Shown here piece after piece: positions 1 to 8,704 of a stretch of 64,000 bases of DNA; positions within the stretch are counted from its first letter, which is position 1, and each line of letters opens with the position of its first letter. Position numbers and translations under genes: made by a program. Below the pieces are notes generated by a model that saw nothing but the letters and a program-made list of their open reading frames with translations, did no database searches and was not told the origin of the DNA. This DNA is from Streptomyces diastatochromogenes (GTDB taxonomy: Bacteria; Actinomycetota; Actinomycetes; Streptomycetales; Streptomycetaceae). The stretch spans positions 682,001 through 746,000 of the forward strand of contig JAPTYK010000002.1 of the NCBI GenBank assembly GCA_026913215.1. Direction: 5' to 3'.

Positions 1-2
1 TC

Positions 3-506
3 GTGCTCGCGATCATCCTGGTCATCCTCGTCGGCCTGCTGCGCTCGCTGCTGCTGCCCGTGCTCCTGGTGGCCACGGTCGCGCTCAACTTCCTCGCGAC
101 GCTGGGCGTCTCGGCCCTGGTCTTCGAGCACGTCTTCGGCTTCACCGGGACCGATTCCGCCGTGCCCTTGTACGGGTTCGTCTTCCTGGTGGCCCTCGGC
201 GTCGACTACAACATCTTCCTCATGTCGCGCGTACGGGAGGAGACGGAGCGGCACGGCACCCGCGAGGGCCTGCGCCGGGGCCTGGTGGCCACGGGCGGGG
301 TCATCACCTCGGCCGGCGTCGTCCTCGCGGCGACCTTCGCGGCGCTCGGCGTGATCCCGCTGGCGTTCCTCGTCCAGATCGCCTTCATCGTCGCCTTCGG
401 CGTCCTCCTCGACACCCTCGTGGTCCGGTCCCTCCTGGTCCCGGCGCTGGTCCGGGACATCGGCCCCACGGTCTGGTGGCCGGGGACCCTCCGCCACCGT
501 CCCTGA
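3..506 (+). CDS. MMPL-family transporter, C-terminal part
   Basis: This is the tail of an RND-type MMPL exporter whose N-terminus lies before the window. Visible are about four hydrophobic helices and the family's segment GVDYNIFLMSRVREE, followed by the charged loop and TSAGVVLAATFAALG. Known members move lipids or other hydrophobic molecules across the membrane. The end at RDIGPTVWWPG is typical of actinobacterial MMPL proteins. The substrate cannot be told from this fragment. It is followed by a strong hairpin at 625-660. Confidence 0.9.
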   Translation: MLAIILVILVGLLRSLLLPVLLVATVALNFLATLGVSALVFEHVFGFTGTDSAVPLYGFVFLVALGVDYNIFLMSRVREETERHGTREGLRRGLVATGGVITSAGVVLAATFAALGVIPLAFLVQIAFIVAFGVLLDTLVVRSLLVPALVRDIGPTVWWPGTLRHRP

Positions 507-624
507 CCCGCCGTCCCTGACTCACTGTCCTTGACCTGCCGTCCTTGACCTGCCGTCTTTGACCCGCCGTCCCTGACCCAGCCAGGCGGTCCCGGTCCCC
601 GCGCCGGCGCTCGAAGGGGAACCG
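507..624. repeat. short degenerate direct repeats after the MMPL gene
   Basis: The spacer carries at least five imperfect copies of a roughly 14-base unit of the type GACCCGCCGTCCCT. No coding sense was seen; it looks like simple-repeat expansion in an intergenic region. Confidence 0.55.
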
Positions 625-660
625 ACGCTCCCCTCGGCCTCATCAGGCCGAGGGGAGCGT
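625..660. terminator. perfect 16-bp hairpin, probable bidirectional terminator
   Basis: The arms 625-640 and 645-660 are perfectly complementary with a 4-base loop CATC. It lies between the MMPL gene (plus) and the convergent anti-sigma factor gene (minus), as expected for a shared terminator. No U-tract follows, as is usual in Streptomyces. Confidence 0.8.
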
Positions 661-754
661 CACGTCGTGCGTTCTCTCGTCCGCCCTTTCGTCCGCCTTC
701 TCGTCCGTCCTCACGGCGGCGGCCCGGACATCGGACCCGATGGGGGGGGAGGGA

Positions 755-1513
755 TCAGGCCGGGAGGGACAGGAGGAGCAGGGGCTGGGTCGTGGGCCGC
801 GTCGAACCACCTGCCGGTTCGAGGGTGAGCCCCACCCCCGTCGCGTCGGCCGGGTCGCCGTCGAGGAGGACGGTGCCGTCGGCGTGGATGAGCCCGGCGG
901 GCCGCATGGTGCCCTTGTGGTCGAGCCACAGCTGGTACGTGTGGCCCTCCGCCGGGACCGGAAGCCCGGTGGCCGTGAAGACGGCCCGGTTCTGCCGGTC
1001 CGACGAGACGACCGTGGCCACAGCGCCGTTGGTGGTCCGCCCGTGCACGGTTCGTGCGTCGGGCGCGGCCAGCACCCCGCTCACGGCCTCCAGCCGTTCT
1101 TGGGCCTGTCGGGCCTGCTGCCGCGCGGCCTCGTTCTCCTGGTGCTGCCAGGCGGCGAGGCCGGCGAACGAGACGGTGGCGACCAGGCTCGCGGCGAGCG
1201 CGAGCGGGACCGCCCTGCGCCTGACCACCCGGGCCAGGCCCGCCGCCGGGCCGGCGGCGGGCACGCGGGGCGGCAGCTGGCGTACGGCCTCGACGGCGGC
1301 GAGCGTCCGCCGCTTGAGGGCCTCGGGCGGCGTCCGGCCGACGGCGCCCGCGAGCCGTGCGGCGGTCGCCTCGAACCCGCTCACCTCCCTGCGGCAGTCC
1401 TCGCAGTGCGCGAGGTGGGCGACGAAGCCGTCCCGTTCGGCAGCGTCGAGGGCGTGCAGGGCGTAGGCGGCCGTGAGCGTGTGGAGGTCGGAGTGGTGCT
1501 GCTGCTGTGTCAC
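755..1513 (-). CDS. RskA-like zinc anti-sigma factor
   Basis: 252 aa. The N-terminal anti-sigma domain carries the zinc motif HLAHCEDC (H-x3-C-x2-C, about residues 33-40). One membrane helix follows near residues 103-122 (AVPLALAASLVATVSFAG), then an extracytoplasmic RskA domain with TYQLWL and the late segment LTLEPAGGSTRPTTQP. It should hold the adjacent sigma factor at the membrane until released. The GTG start overlaps the sigma factor stop by 4 bases (GTGA), so the two are translationally coupled. The family call is firm; the inducing signal is not visible. Confidence 0.93.
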   Translation of the reverse strand: MTQQQHHSDLHTLTAAYALHALDAAERDGFVAHLAHCEDCRREVSGFEATAARLAGAVGRTPPEALKRRTLAAVEAVRQLPPRVPAAGPAAGLARVVRRRAVPLALAASLVATVSFAGLAAWQHQENEAARQQARQAQERLEAVSGVLAAPDARTVHGRTTNGAVATVVSSDRQNRAVFTATGLPVPAEGHTYQLWLDHKGTMRPAGLIHADGTVLLDGDPADATGVGLTLEPAGGSTRPTTQPLLLLSLPA

Positions 1514-2169
1514 GAGGTCACCCCCATGCAGTCGCGGAGGCGGATCAGTCCGTCGCGCATGCGTGTCTTGATGGTGGGAAGCGGGGTCTGCAGGCTCTGG
1601 GCGACCTCACGATAGGTCAGGCCCTGGTAGTAGGCGAGGGTCACGGCCTCGCGCTGGAGCTCGGTCAGGCCGCGCAGGCAACGGCGTACCCGCTCGCTCT
1701 CCAGCCGGGTCTCCACCTGCTCGGCGACCTCGTCGAAGGCGGTGGTGTGCTCCCGCGCCGCCTGGGCGTGCTCCCGGTCGGAGGCGGCCTGGGCCGACCG
1801 CACGCGGTCGACGGCTCGCCGGTGGGCGATCGTCGCCGCCCAGGTCGTCACGCTCCCGGCCGTCGGCTCGTAGCGGGCGGCCTGGCGCCACAGCTCGATC
1901 ATGACCTCCTGGGTGACCTCCTCGGACTGGGCCCGGTCGCGCACCACACGGAGGACGATGCCGAAGACCAGCGGGGCGAGGGCGTCGTAGAGCGTGGAGA
2001 ACGCCTGCTTGTCGCCCCTGGCGACCTCCCGCATCACTTCAGCCAGGTCGCCCCGGGCGTCGGCGTCGGAGGCACCGGAGGGGAGCGGCCGGGTCACCTG
2101 GCCGGCTCCGGACGTCGGGACCGGACGGAGCCGCCGCCTTGAGCGGTCGTCCTCGGAGTGGGGAGCCAT
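1510..2169 (-). CDS. ECF sigma factor, SigK-type
   Basis: About 219 aa from the ATG at 2169; the frame stays open further upstream, but the conserved part begins well after this start. Region 2 is seen in FGIVLRVVRDRAQSEEVTQE and WAATIAHRRAVDRVRS, region 4 in LTELQREAVTLAYYQGLTYR with the recognition helix around LPTIKTRMRDGLIRLR. It is paired with the RskA-like anti-sigma gene (4-nt overlap). Its position beside lipid and photo-response genes suggests it drives the adjacent plus-strand operon and itself. A role like that of the light-induced LitS factor is possible but not proven. Confidence 0.9.
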   Translation of the reverse strand: MAPHSEDDRSRRRLRPVPTSGAGQVTRPLPSGASDADARGDLAEVMREVARGDKQAFSTLYDALAPLVFGIVLRVVRDRAQSEEVTQEVMIELWRQAARYEPTAGSVTTWAATIAHRRAVDRVRSAQAASDREHAQAAREHTTAFDEVAEQVETRLESERVRRCLRGLTELQREAVTLAYYQGLTYREVAQSLQTPLPTIKTRMRDGLIRLRDCMGVTS

Positions 2170-2300
2170 CGCATGCTGGTCCTTCGCGGTTCGGCGGGCC
2201 GGTGTCCGCCCTTTCGGCAGCCCGGCGGAGAGCCTGCGGACAGCTCCCCGGGACACTTCGGGGCGGACGCCCTCCCGGATGGGCCGGGAAGGTCACGATG

Positions 2301-2362
2301 TCGTCGCGGTCGCGGTCGCGGTCGCGGTGGCGGTCGCGGTCGCGGTCGCGGTCGCGGTGGCG
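2301..2362. repeat. GC hexamer tandem array (CGCGGT)n
   Basis: About nine to ten near-perfect copies of CGCGGT, with CGGTGG variants at two places. It lies about 130 bp upstream of the sigma factor start, in its leader or promoter zone. Apparent proteins across it are only repeat translations. Copy number could vary by slippage. Confidence 0.85.
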
Positions 2363-2531
2363 CCGCGTCCTCCTCCCCGGCGGCTCACCGGACTCGACAG
2401 GGCGGCCGTTGACCGGCAGCACGGCTGTTGACCACCCGGACGCCGTGGTCGCGCTCCCCCAGGACCGGCCTCCTTCAGGGGGTTTCGCGACACCACCTGA
2501 CCTGCGGTGTTCCTCGCTTGCATCGATACGC

Positions 2532-2558
2532 GGAACTTTCCGATGCGAAAACGATGCG
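2532..2558. promoter_or_regulatory. candidate ECF promoter overlapping an 11-bp direct-repeat operator
   Basis: CGATGCG occurs at 2541-2547 and again at 2552-2558, an exact 11-base period with an A-rich spacer. A GGAAC element at 2532-2536 and a CGAT at 2552 sit 15 bases apart, resembling an ECF -35/-10 pair. The 11-bp direct-repeat layout is that of CarH/LitR operators, and a LitR-like regulator is encoded at 7455-8652. Related repeats are found at 8657, 44494 and, more weakly, 53766. Confidence 0.5.
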
Positions 2559-2688
2559 AGTTGTGGCCGGGGAGGTGCCGGGCGGAACGTGAAGCGCACG
2601 GGGTCATCGAGGTCCCGGAGCCGCCGCCCGCGAAGCGCGTGCGGCACCCCGGTGGACGCCCGAGCCACCACCTGGAGGAGGAAGCGCC

Positions 2689-3155
2689 ATGACCGCACAC
2701 CGGCGACCGGAGCCCCTGCCCCCGCCCCGTCCACGGCAGCCGTCACCGCAGATACCGCCGCCGCGAATACCGCCATCGCCCGTACGCGGCGGACCGAACT
2801 CGCGGCGAGCCTCGGCTCGTCCCTGGACCACGAGATCCGGGCGTACGAGGAACCCGAGCGGCTCTTCGACCGGCGGGACGTCCTGGAACTCGCCTTCTCC
2901 GCGGACCTGACCCAGACCCGGATCGCCGACCCATCCGGCCGGCCGACGGCTCCGAACGATGACACGACCCGACAACCGACAACCGACAACCGACGACTCG
3001 AGAACCGACAACCGACAACCGACGACCCGACAACCAACGACCCGACAACCAACAACCAACAACCGACGACCCAACAACCGGACAACCGGACACAGCACAC
3101 AACACGCCGTCGCCCCCGCACGGGAGCGCCGCACCAAGGGGATGGGAAACGATGA
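2689..3155 (+). CDS. small protein with repeat-encoded hydrophilic tail (one frameshift)
   Basis: A strong ribosome site (GGAGGAGGAA) precedes ATG 2689. The frame must shift by one base near 2697 to give the likely protein of about 155 aa. It is Ala/Thr/Pro-rich first, then a helical part (LAASLGSSLDHEIRAYEEPE, LFDRRDVLELAFSADLTQ), then a tail of QPTTD/DPTTN repeats encoded by the DNA repeats at 2960-3095. Its stop overlaps the next ATG as ATGA, which supports this frame through the repeats. No known family recognised. It is probably the first gene of the lipid operon. Confidence 0.55.
2960..3095. repeat. A/C-rich degenerate repeats (CGACAACC units)
   Basis: Imperfect tandem units of 7-14 bases built on CCGACAACCGACAA, purine A and pyrimidine C rich, much less G-rich than the surroundings. 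No spacers of constant length, so not CRISPR. They are probably coding (tail of the 2689-3155 protein). Confidence 0.8.
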
Positions 3156-4407
3156 ACGGACGCAGCGTCGCCGTGGTGGGGGCGGGGGTGGCGGGCCTCA
3201 CCGCCGCCCACTACCTGTCCCGCACGCACGACGTGGTGCTGTACGAGTCGGACGACCGGCTCGGCGGCCACGCGCACACCCACGAACTGCCCACCGCCGA
3301 GGGCGGGACGCTCCGCGTGGACACCGGCTTCATCGTCCACAACGAGCGCACCTACCCCCAGCTCCTGCGTCTCTTCCGTGAGTTGGGCGTCGCCACCCAG
3401 GACGCCGAGATGAGCATGTCCGTGCGCTGCGACGGCTGCGGCCTGGAGTACGCGGGCGCGCGCGGTCTCCGAGGCCTGCTCGGAGGGGGCAACGTCCGCC
3501 GGGGCAGGCACCTGCTGACGCTCGCCCAGGTCCCCCGGTTCCACCGTGCCGCCCGCGGGCTGCTCGCCGCAGACGACATGACCCTCACCTTCGGCGACTT
3601 CCTCCGTGCCCACCGCTTCTCGGCCCACTTCGTCAGCCACTTCGCGATTCCCCTCGTCTCCTCCGTCTGGTCCTGCGCCCCCGACACGGCCCTGCGGTAC
3701 CCGGCCGTGTACCTCTTCCGCTTCCTGCATCACCACGGGCTCCTCTCGGTGACCGGATCCCCGCAGTGGAAGACCGTCACCGGCGGATCCGCGGCCTACG
3801 TCGAACGCCTCGCCAAGTCGATCCCCTCCGTGCGGACCACCACCCCGGTGCGGGCCGTGGTCCGGGTGACGACCGTGCCACGGTCGTCACCGAGGACGGC
3901 GAGTCGGCCGAACACGCCGCCGTCGTGCTCGCGGTCCACCCCGACCAGGCTCTGCGGCTGCTCGCCGACCCCACCGAGGGGGAACGGCGGGTCCTCGGCG
4001 CGTTCACCTACTCCCACAACCCGACCGTCCTGCACCGCGACACGAGCCTGCTGCCGCGCTCGCCCCACGCCCGTGCCTCCTGGAACTACCTCCTGCCGTC
4101 CTGCACCGCCCGCCCGGGATCCGTCCGGGTCAGCTACGACATGAACCGGCTCCAGCGGCTCCGCACCGGCGAGCCGCACGTCGTCACCCTCAACCCCGGC
4201 GACCGCGTCGACCCCTCGACCGTGCTGGCCCGCATGACGTACGAACACCCCGTCTACACCCCGGAGTCGGTGGCCGCCCAGCGGCTCCTGCCGACCCTGC
4301 GCACGCCCGTCACGGTCTACGCCGGCGCCTACCACGGCTGGGGATTCCACGAGGACGGCTGCCGCTCGGGCGTCGAGGCCGCCCGTCACCTGGGAGCCAG
4401 GACGTGA
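3152..4407 (+). CDS. FAD-dependent oxidoreductase, COG2907 (amine-oxidase fold), frameshifted
   Basis: The N-terminal FAD motif VAVVGAGVAGLTAAHYLS, then ESDDRLGGHAHT and VDTGFIVHNERTYP, are hallmarks of COG2907 proteins. The C-terminal half (TYSHNPTVLHRDTSLLP, YEHPVYTPES, AGAYHGWGFHEDG) lies in another frame, entered near 3865-3880, so a one-base indel splits the gene. Full length would be about 418 aa, normal for the family. The ATG overlaps the preceding stop and the end overlaps the next gene (ATG 4404). Members of this family occur with CFA-like enzymes in ROS-responsive operons and have been linked to fatty-acid desaturation in furan fatty acid synthesis; the exact reaction here is inferred. 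Confidence 0.85.
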
Positions 4408-5148
4408 AGACCGCCGCTTCGAGACCGCCCCTCGTGCCGTCCCTGTACGAGGCGGAGATCGCGCACATCCGCGTCACCCCGCTGCGGCACAGGCTCCGGC
4501 ACCGTACGTACATGTGGCTGGTCGACCTCGACGACCTGCCGGTCCTGCCGCGTCCGCTCCGGCCGCTCGCCCGCTTCGACCCGGCCGACCACTTCGACGG
4601 CGACGCCGCCACCCTCCGGGCCGGGCTCGACGCCCGCCTGGCCGCGCACGGCGTGCACGACGCGGACGGCCGGGTCCTGATGCTCGCCCACGCGCGCGTG
4701 CTGGGACACGTCTTCAACCCGCTCACCCTCTACTGGTGCCACGACCGGGCCGGCCGGCCCGTCTGCGTCGTCGCCGAGGTGCACAACACGTACGGCGGAC
4801 GGCACACGTACCTGCTGCGTACCGACGCGGAAGGCCGCGCCGAAACGGCCAAGGACTTCTACGTCTCGCCGTTCCTCGACGTCGCCGGCACCTACCGGAT
4901 GCGGCTGCCGCTCCCCGGCGACCGCCTCGACCTGACCGTCCAGCTCCGCCACACCGACGGCACCCGCCCCCTGACGGCCACCGTCCGCGGCACCCGGCGC
5001 CCCGCCGCCCCGCGGCCTCCTGGCGGCCACGCTCCGCCACCCGTGGTCGACCGCCGCCGTCTCCTTCGGCATCCGCCGCCACGGCGTCCACCTCTACCTC
5101 AAGGGTGTCCCCGTCCGTCCCCGCACCGCCCCCACCCCCACCCCGTAG
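4404..5148 (+). CDS. DUF1365 protein, frameshifted near the end
   Basis: The start SLYEAEIAHIRVTPLRHRLR and the segments ARVLGHVFNPLTLYWCHD, VAEVHNTYGGRHTYLL and KDFYVSPFLDV are the conserved DUF1365 blocks. After about position 5015 the frame changes; the restored tail reads LLAATLRHPWSTAAVSFGIR and ends at TAG 5146-5148. Length about 247 aa as expected. Function is unknown, but the family is nearly always between a COG2907 oxidoreductase and a CFA-like methyltransferase, as here, so a role in the same lipid modification is inferred. Confidence 0.85.
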
Positions 5149-5159
5149 GAAGGCACTCC

Positions 5160-6571
5160 GTGACCCTCTCGTCCCCCTGCCCGCCACCCACGGCGCCCAG
5201 GCCACCCACGACGTCCACGGGGCCGCGTCGAGGTCGACCCCGACCGCTGGCCGGACGTCGCCCGGGTGCCGCACGCCTCCGCCGTGCGCACCGCCGTGGC
5301 CCGCCTCATCGTCGGACGCGCGTTCGCCCGGCTGCCCCTGCGGACGGGGGCGGACGGCCGCGTCACCGTCCCGGCGTCGCGGAACGGTGACGCCGACGCG
5401 GTACCGACGCTCACGCTCCACGATCCCGAGGCCTTCCACCGACGGATCGCCGCCGACGGGCTGATCGGCTTCGGGGAGTCGTACATGGCGGGCGAGTGGG
5501 ACGCCGACGACCTCGTCGGCCTCCTCACCGTCCTCGCCCGTCACGTCGACGACCTCGTCCCCGCCCCGCTGCACCGGTTCAGGGGCGCCTGGGTCCGGCG
5601 CAGGCCGCGCGCCGACCTCAACACCCCCGACGGGTCCCGCGAGAACATCCGCCGTCACTACGACCTCTCCAACGAGCTCTTCGCCCTCTTCCTCGACCCC
5701 GGACTCAGCTACTCGTCGGCCGTCTTCGATCCGCTCCCCGGCACCCCCGGCACCCCCAGCACCCCCAGCACCCCCAGCACCTCCGGCACCCCCGACGTCC
5801 TCTCCGACGCGGCCTTCACCGCCGCCCAGCACCGGAAGATCGACCGCCTCCTCGACCTGGCGGAGACCGGTCCTGGCACCGAACTCCTGGAGATCGGCAC
5901 CGGTTGGGGCGAACTCGCGATCCGCGCCGCGGCCCGCGGCGCCCGCGTCCGCACCGTCACTCTCCGAGGAGCAGCTCGCCCTCGCGCGCGACCGCGCAGC
6001 CCGGGCCGGCGTCGCCGACCGCGTCACCGTCGAACTCCTCGACTACCGCGCCGTACGCGGCCGTTACGACGCCGTCGTGAGCGTCGAGATGATCGAGGCC
6101 GTCGGCGCCGAGTACTGGCCCGACTACTTCACCGCGCTCCGCCGCCTCCTCGCCCCCGGCGGCCGGGTCGCGCTCCAGGCCATCACCATGCCGCACGAAC
6201 GGATGCTCGCTACCGCCCGCACCCACACCTGGATCAGCAAGTACGTCTTCCCCGGCGGCCTGATCCCCTCCCCGGAGGCCATCGCCCGCGAGTCCGCCGC
6301 CGCAGGGCTGCGCATCACCCACGACACCGGGTTCGGCGACCACTACGCGGAGACCCTCCACCAGTGGCGCGCCCGCTTCCGGCGCGAGGAGGCCGCCGTC
6401 GCGGCCCTCGGTTTCGACCGCGTCTTCCGGCGCATGTGGGAGTTCTACCTCGCCTGGTCCGAGGCCGGGTTCCGCGCCCGCTACCTGGACGTTCGCCAGC
6501 TCCGGCTCACCGCCGACGACACGCGCACGGCGTCCTCCTCCCCGGCGGACCGGCACGGGGAGGCGCCGTGA
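5160..6571 (+). CDS. CFA-synthase-like SAM-dependent methyltransferase, multiple frameshifts
   Basis: The conserved core is clear: ENIRRHYDLSNELFALFLDP, the SAM motif LLEIGTGWGELAIRAA, then in a second frame SEEQLALARDRAARAG, VVSVEMIEAVG and the catalytic region ending DTGFGDHYAETL. The main frame change is near 5965 (two bases missing). The start is probably GTG 5160 behind AGGAAGG, but this needs two further indels near 5177 and 5226 to join the frame used from 5227. The family transfers a methyl or methylene group from SAM to unsaturated acyl chains of membrane lipids. The stop overlaps the DUF1295 GTG by 4 bases. Confidence 0.85.
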
Positions 6572-7389
6572 GTCCCGTCGACACCACGGCGCTCGGCTCC
6601 GTCCTCGCCGCCTCGGCCGCCGTCGCCCTCGCCGTCATGCTGGTGGCCTTCGCCGTCGGCACCGCCCGACGGCTGCACCGGATCGTCGACGTCGCCTGGG
6701 GGATCGCGTTCGCGGGCGTCGCCTCGGTGTCCTGGTTCCTGGCGGACGGCCACGGCGACGACGTCCGGCGGAGCGCGGTCGCGCTCGCCACCGTCGTCTG
6801 GGGACTGCGGCTCGCCGTCCACATCGCCCGCCGCGGTCGCGGCCACGGGGAGGACCCCCGGTACGCGCGCATGCTCGCCCGCGCCCACGGACACCCCGCC
6901 CTCTACGCCTTGTGGAAGGTGTACCTCCTCCAGGGCGCCCTCGTCTGGCTCGTCTCCCTGCCCGTCCAGTGCGCGGTCCTGCTGCCCCGGTCCCTCGACG
7001 CGACCGCGTACCTCGGGCTCTCCGTGTGGGCGGCCGGCCTCGCCTGTGAGGCGGTGGGCGACCACCAGCTCGCCCGCTTCAAGGCGGACCCGGCGAACCG
7101 GGGGCGCGTCATGGACCGGGGACTGTGGAGCTGGACCCGGCACCCGAACTACTTCGGTGACTTCCTGGTGTGGTGGGGCCTGTACCTGACGGCCTGCGCC
7201 ACCTGGCAGACCGCCCTGCTCACCCTGGTCTCCCCGCTCGTCATGAGCGGCCTCCTCATCTGGGGCAGCGGCAAACGGCTCCTGGAGGCCCACATGGAGG
7301 GCCGGCCGGGGTACGCGGAGTACCGGGCCCGGACGAGCGGCTTCATCCCCCGGCCGCCCCGACAGCCCCGCTCGCCCTACCCGTCCTGA
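6568..7389 (+). CDS. DUF1295 integral membrane protein (steroid 5-alpha-reductase-like fold)
   Basis: 273 aa, intact. About six hydrophobic helices; the C-terminal part has the family signature GLWSWTRHPNYFGDFLVWWG and the end AEYRARTSGFIPRPP. These proteins resemble isoprenylcysteine methyltransferases and steroid reductases; the reaction is unknown. GTG start overlaps the previous stop (GTGA). As the last gene of the operon it probably acts on the same modified lipids in the membrane. Confidence 0.92.
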   Translation: MSPVDTTALGSVLAASAAVALAVMLVAFAVGTARRLHRIVDVAWGIAFAGVASVSWFLADGHGDDVRRSAVALATVVWGLRLAVHIARRGRGHGEDPRYARMLARAHGHPALYALWKVYLLQGALVWLVSLPVQCAVLLPRSLDATAYLGLSVWAAGLACEAVGDHQLARFKADPANRGRVMDRGLWSWTRHPNYFGDFLVWWGLYLTACATWQTALLTLVSPLVMSGLLIWGSGKRLLEAHMEGRPGYAEYRARTSGFIPRPPRQPRSPYPS

Positions 7390-7454
7390 CAGCCCCGCCC
7401 ACGCCGACGACGGACGTCGGGCGTGCCCTGTCCCTGAGGCGCCCGGGGCCGGGG

Positions 7455-8652
7455 TCAGCCACCGGCCCCGCCGGCGCCTTCCTCCTGACCGGCCCGCTCC
7501 TCGACGCCCTCGCCCTCCCCGTCCTCGCCTTCCCCGTCCTCGCCCTCGCCGCCCTCGCCTTCCCCACCCTCTCCGTACAGCCGGGAGACCACGGCCAGCG
7601 CCTCCCGCAGGCCGCTGGGACGTACGGTGCCCGGCGCCGGCGTCCGGCCGAGCCACCCCGGGCCCGCGAGGAGGACCAGGGGCGAGGTGCGCGCTCCTGC
7701 ATCCCGAACGCCGTCCGCGCGACGTGCTGGGCCAGGGCGTGGTGGGCGGTGGAGCGGACTGGGACCAGAGACGACGACGGCGGGCCCCGAACGCCGCACC
7801 GCCGCGTCGAGGGCCTCGGCGGGCACGGCCGCGCCGAACATCCTGGTCGGCAGGCCGCGTTCGGCCAGTCCCGCGGCGAGCGCCTCCAGGGCAGCGTGTG
7901 CTGTTCCCCGGGGACGCACGCCAGCACGACCGGAGGGGCAGGGGAGGCCGTCGCCGGGCCGGTCACGGCGGCCCGCCGCAGCGCGGTGGAGATGTGCCAG
8001 GAGAGCAGGTGCTCCACCTCGACGTAACGGTCGTCCGACGACTCCCACTTCCGGCCCACGGCGTGCAGTGTCGGCGCCATGATCTCCTCCCAGGAGGTGA
8101 CGAGGCCGTACTCCGCCAGCGCCGCCCGGAGCAGCTCTTCCATGGCGGGCGCGTCGAGCCGCACGGCGGCACGGGCCAGCCCCCGGCACTCCTGCCGGAC
8201 GTCTCCCAGAGGCAGGCCGCTGCCGCCACCGGCCGGGGGAGGGCGACGCAGGTTCCGACACGGCTTCCGACGCAGGTCCCGATACGGCTTCCGACGTCGG
8301 TTCCGACACGGCTTCCTCGGCGGGTGCGACCGGCGTGGCGGCGGCGGCCCGCGCCGGAGCGGCGACCCTCACGGCGGGCGCGTCCGGCGAGGTCGGCGAG
8401 GCCGGCGAGAGCGCTCCGTCGTGCGGCCCGCGCCGCCTCGGCGGGCGGGACGCCGGACGCCGTGAGGCGGCACATCTCCTCCAGCATCGCCACGTCCGCG
8501 GGGCTCCACCGCCGGTGGCGTCCGTCCCCGCGGTCGGCCGGGCCGATCCCGTACCGCCGGTCCCAGGACCGCACGGTGGTCGGGGAGACGCCGAGACGCC
8601 GGGCCAGGGCGCCCGTGGTGATGTCGTGATCGGTGTCGTACACGGTCACCAC
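7455..8652 (-). CDS. litR: LitR/CarH-like MerR regulator with B12-binding domain, multiple frameshifts
   Basis: The N-terminal MerR helix-turn-helix reads ITTGALARRLGVSPTTVRSW followed by DRRYGIGPADRGDG. After a linker the cobalamin cap domain follows (LHAVGRKWESSDDRYVEVEH, LLSWHISTALRR; the W...EH motif), then a Rossmann part with LACVPGEQHTLP and AERGLPTRMFGAAVP. These pieces lie in three frames, so at least three to four indels separate them. In known LitR/CarH proteins adenosyl-B12 makes the repressor light-sensitive. Start is one of the GTG codons at 8652, 8649 or 8643. The C-terminal tail is unusual: a run of Gly/Glu/Asp repeats to the stop at 7455. Confidence 0.82.
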
Positions 8653-8656
8653 CGTA

Positions 8657-8684
8657 GGGTGCGGAAACGATGCGAGCAGGTGCG
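8657..8684. promoter_or_regulatory. candidate LitR-type operator directly upstream of the regulator
   Basis: Three TGCG-centred repeats at 8657-8663 (GGGTGCG), 8668-8674 (CGATGCG) and 8678-8684 (AGGTGCG), spaced 11 and 10 bases. They share the CGATGCG core and A-rich spacer with the site at 2541. Position just before the regulator's start fits autoregulation. Confidence 0.5.
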
Positions 8685-8704
8685 TTCGAAGCCGGGGCAC
8701 ATGG

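Noticed and set aside
2293..2700. Minus-strand protein with long Ala-Thr run
   Set aside because: It is only the translation of the CGCGGT hexamer array; no ribosome site or family motif.
2960..3095. Possible CRISPR-like array (CGACAACC repeats)
   Set aside because: Units are short, degenerate and contiguous, without spacers of constant length; an ATGA-coupled reading frame runs through them.
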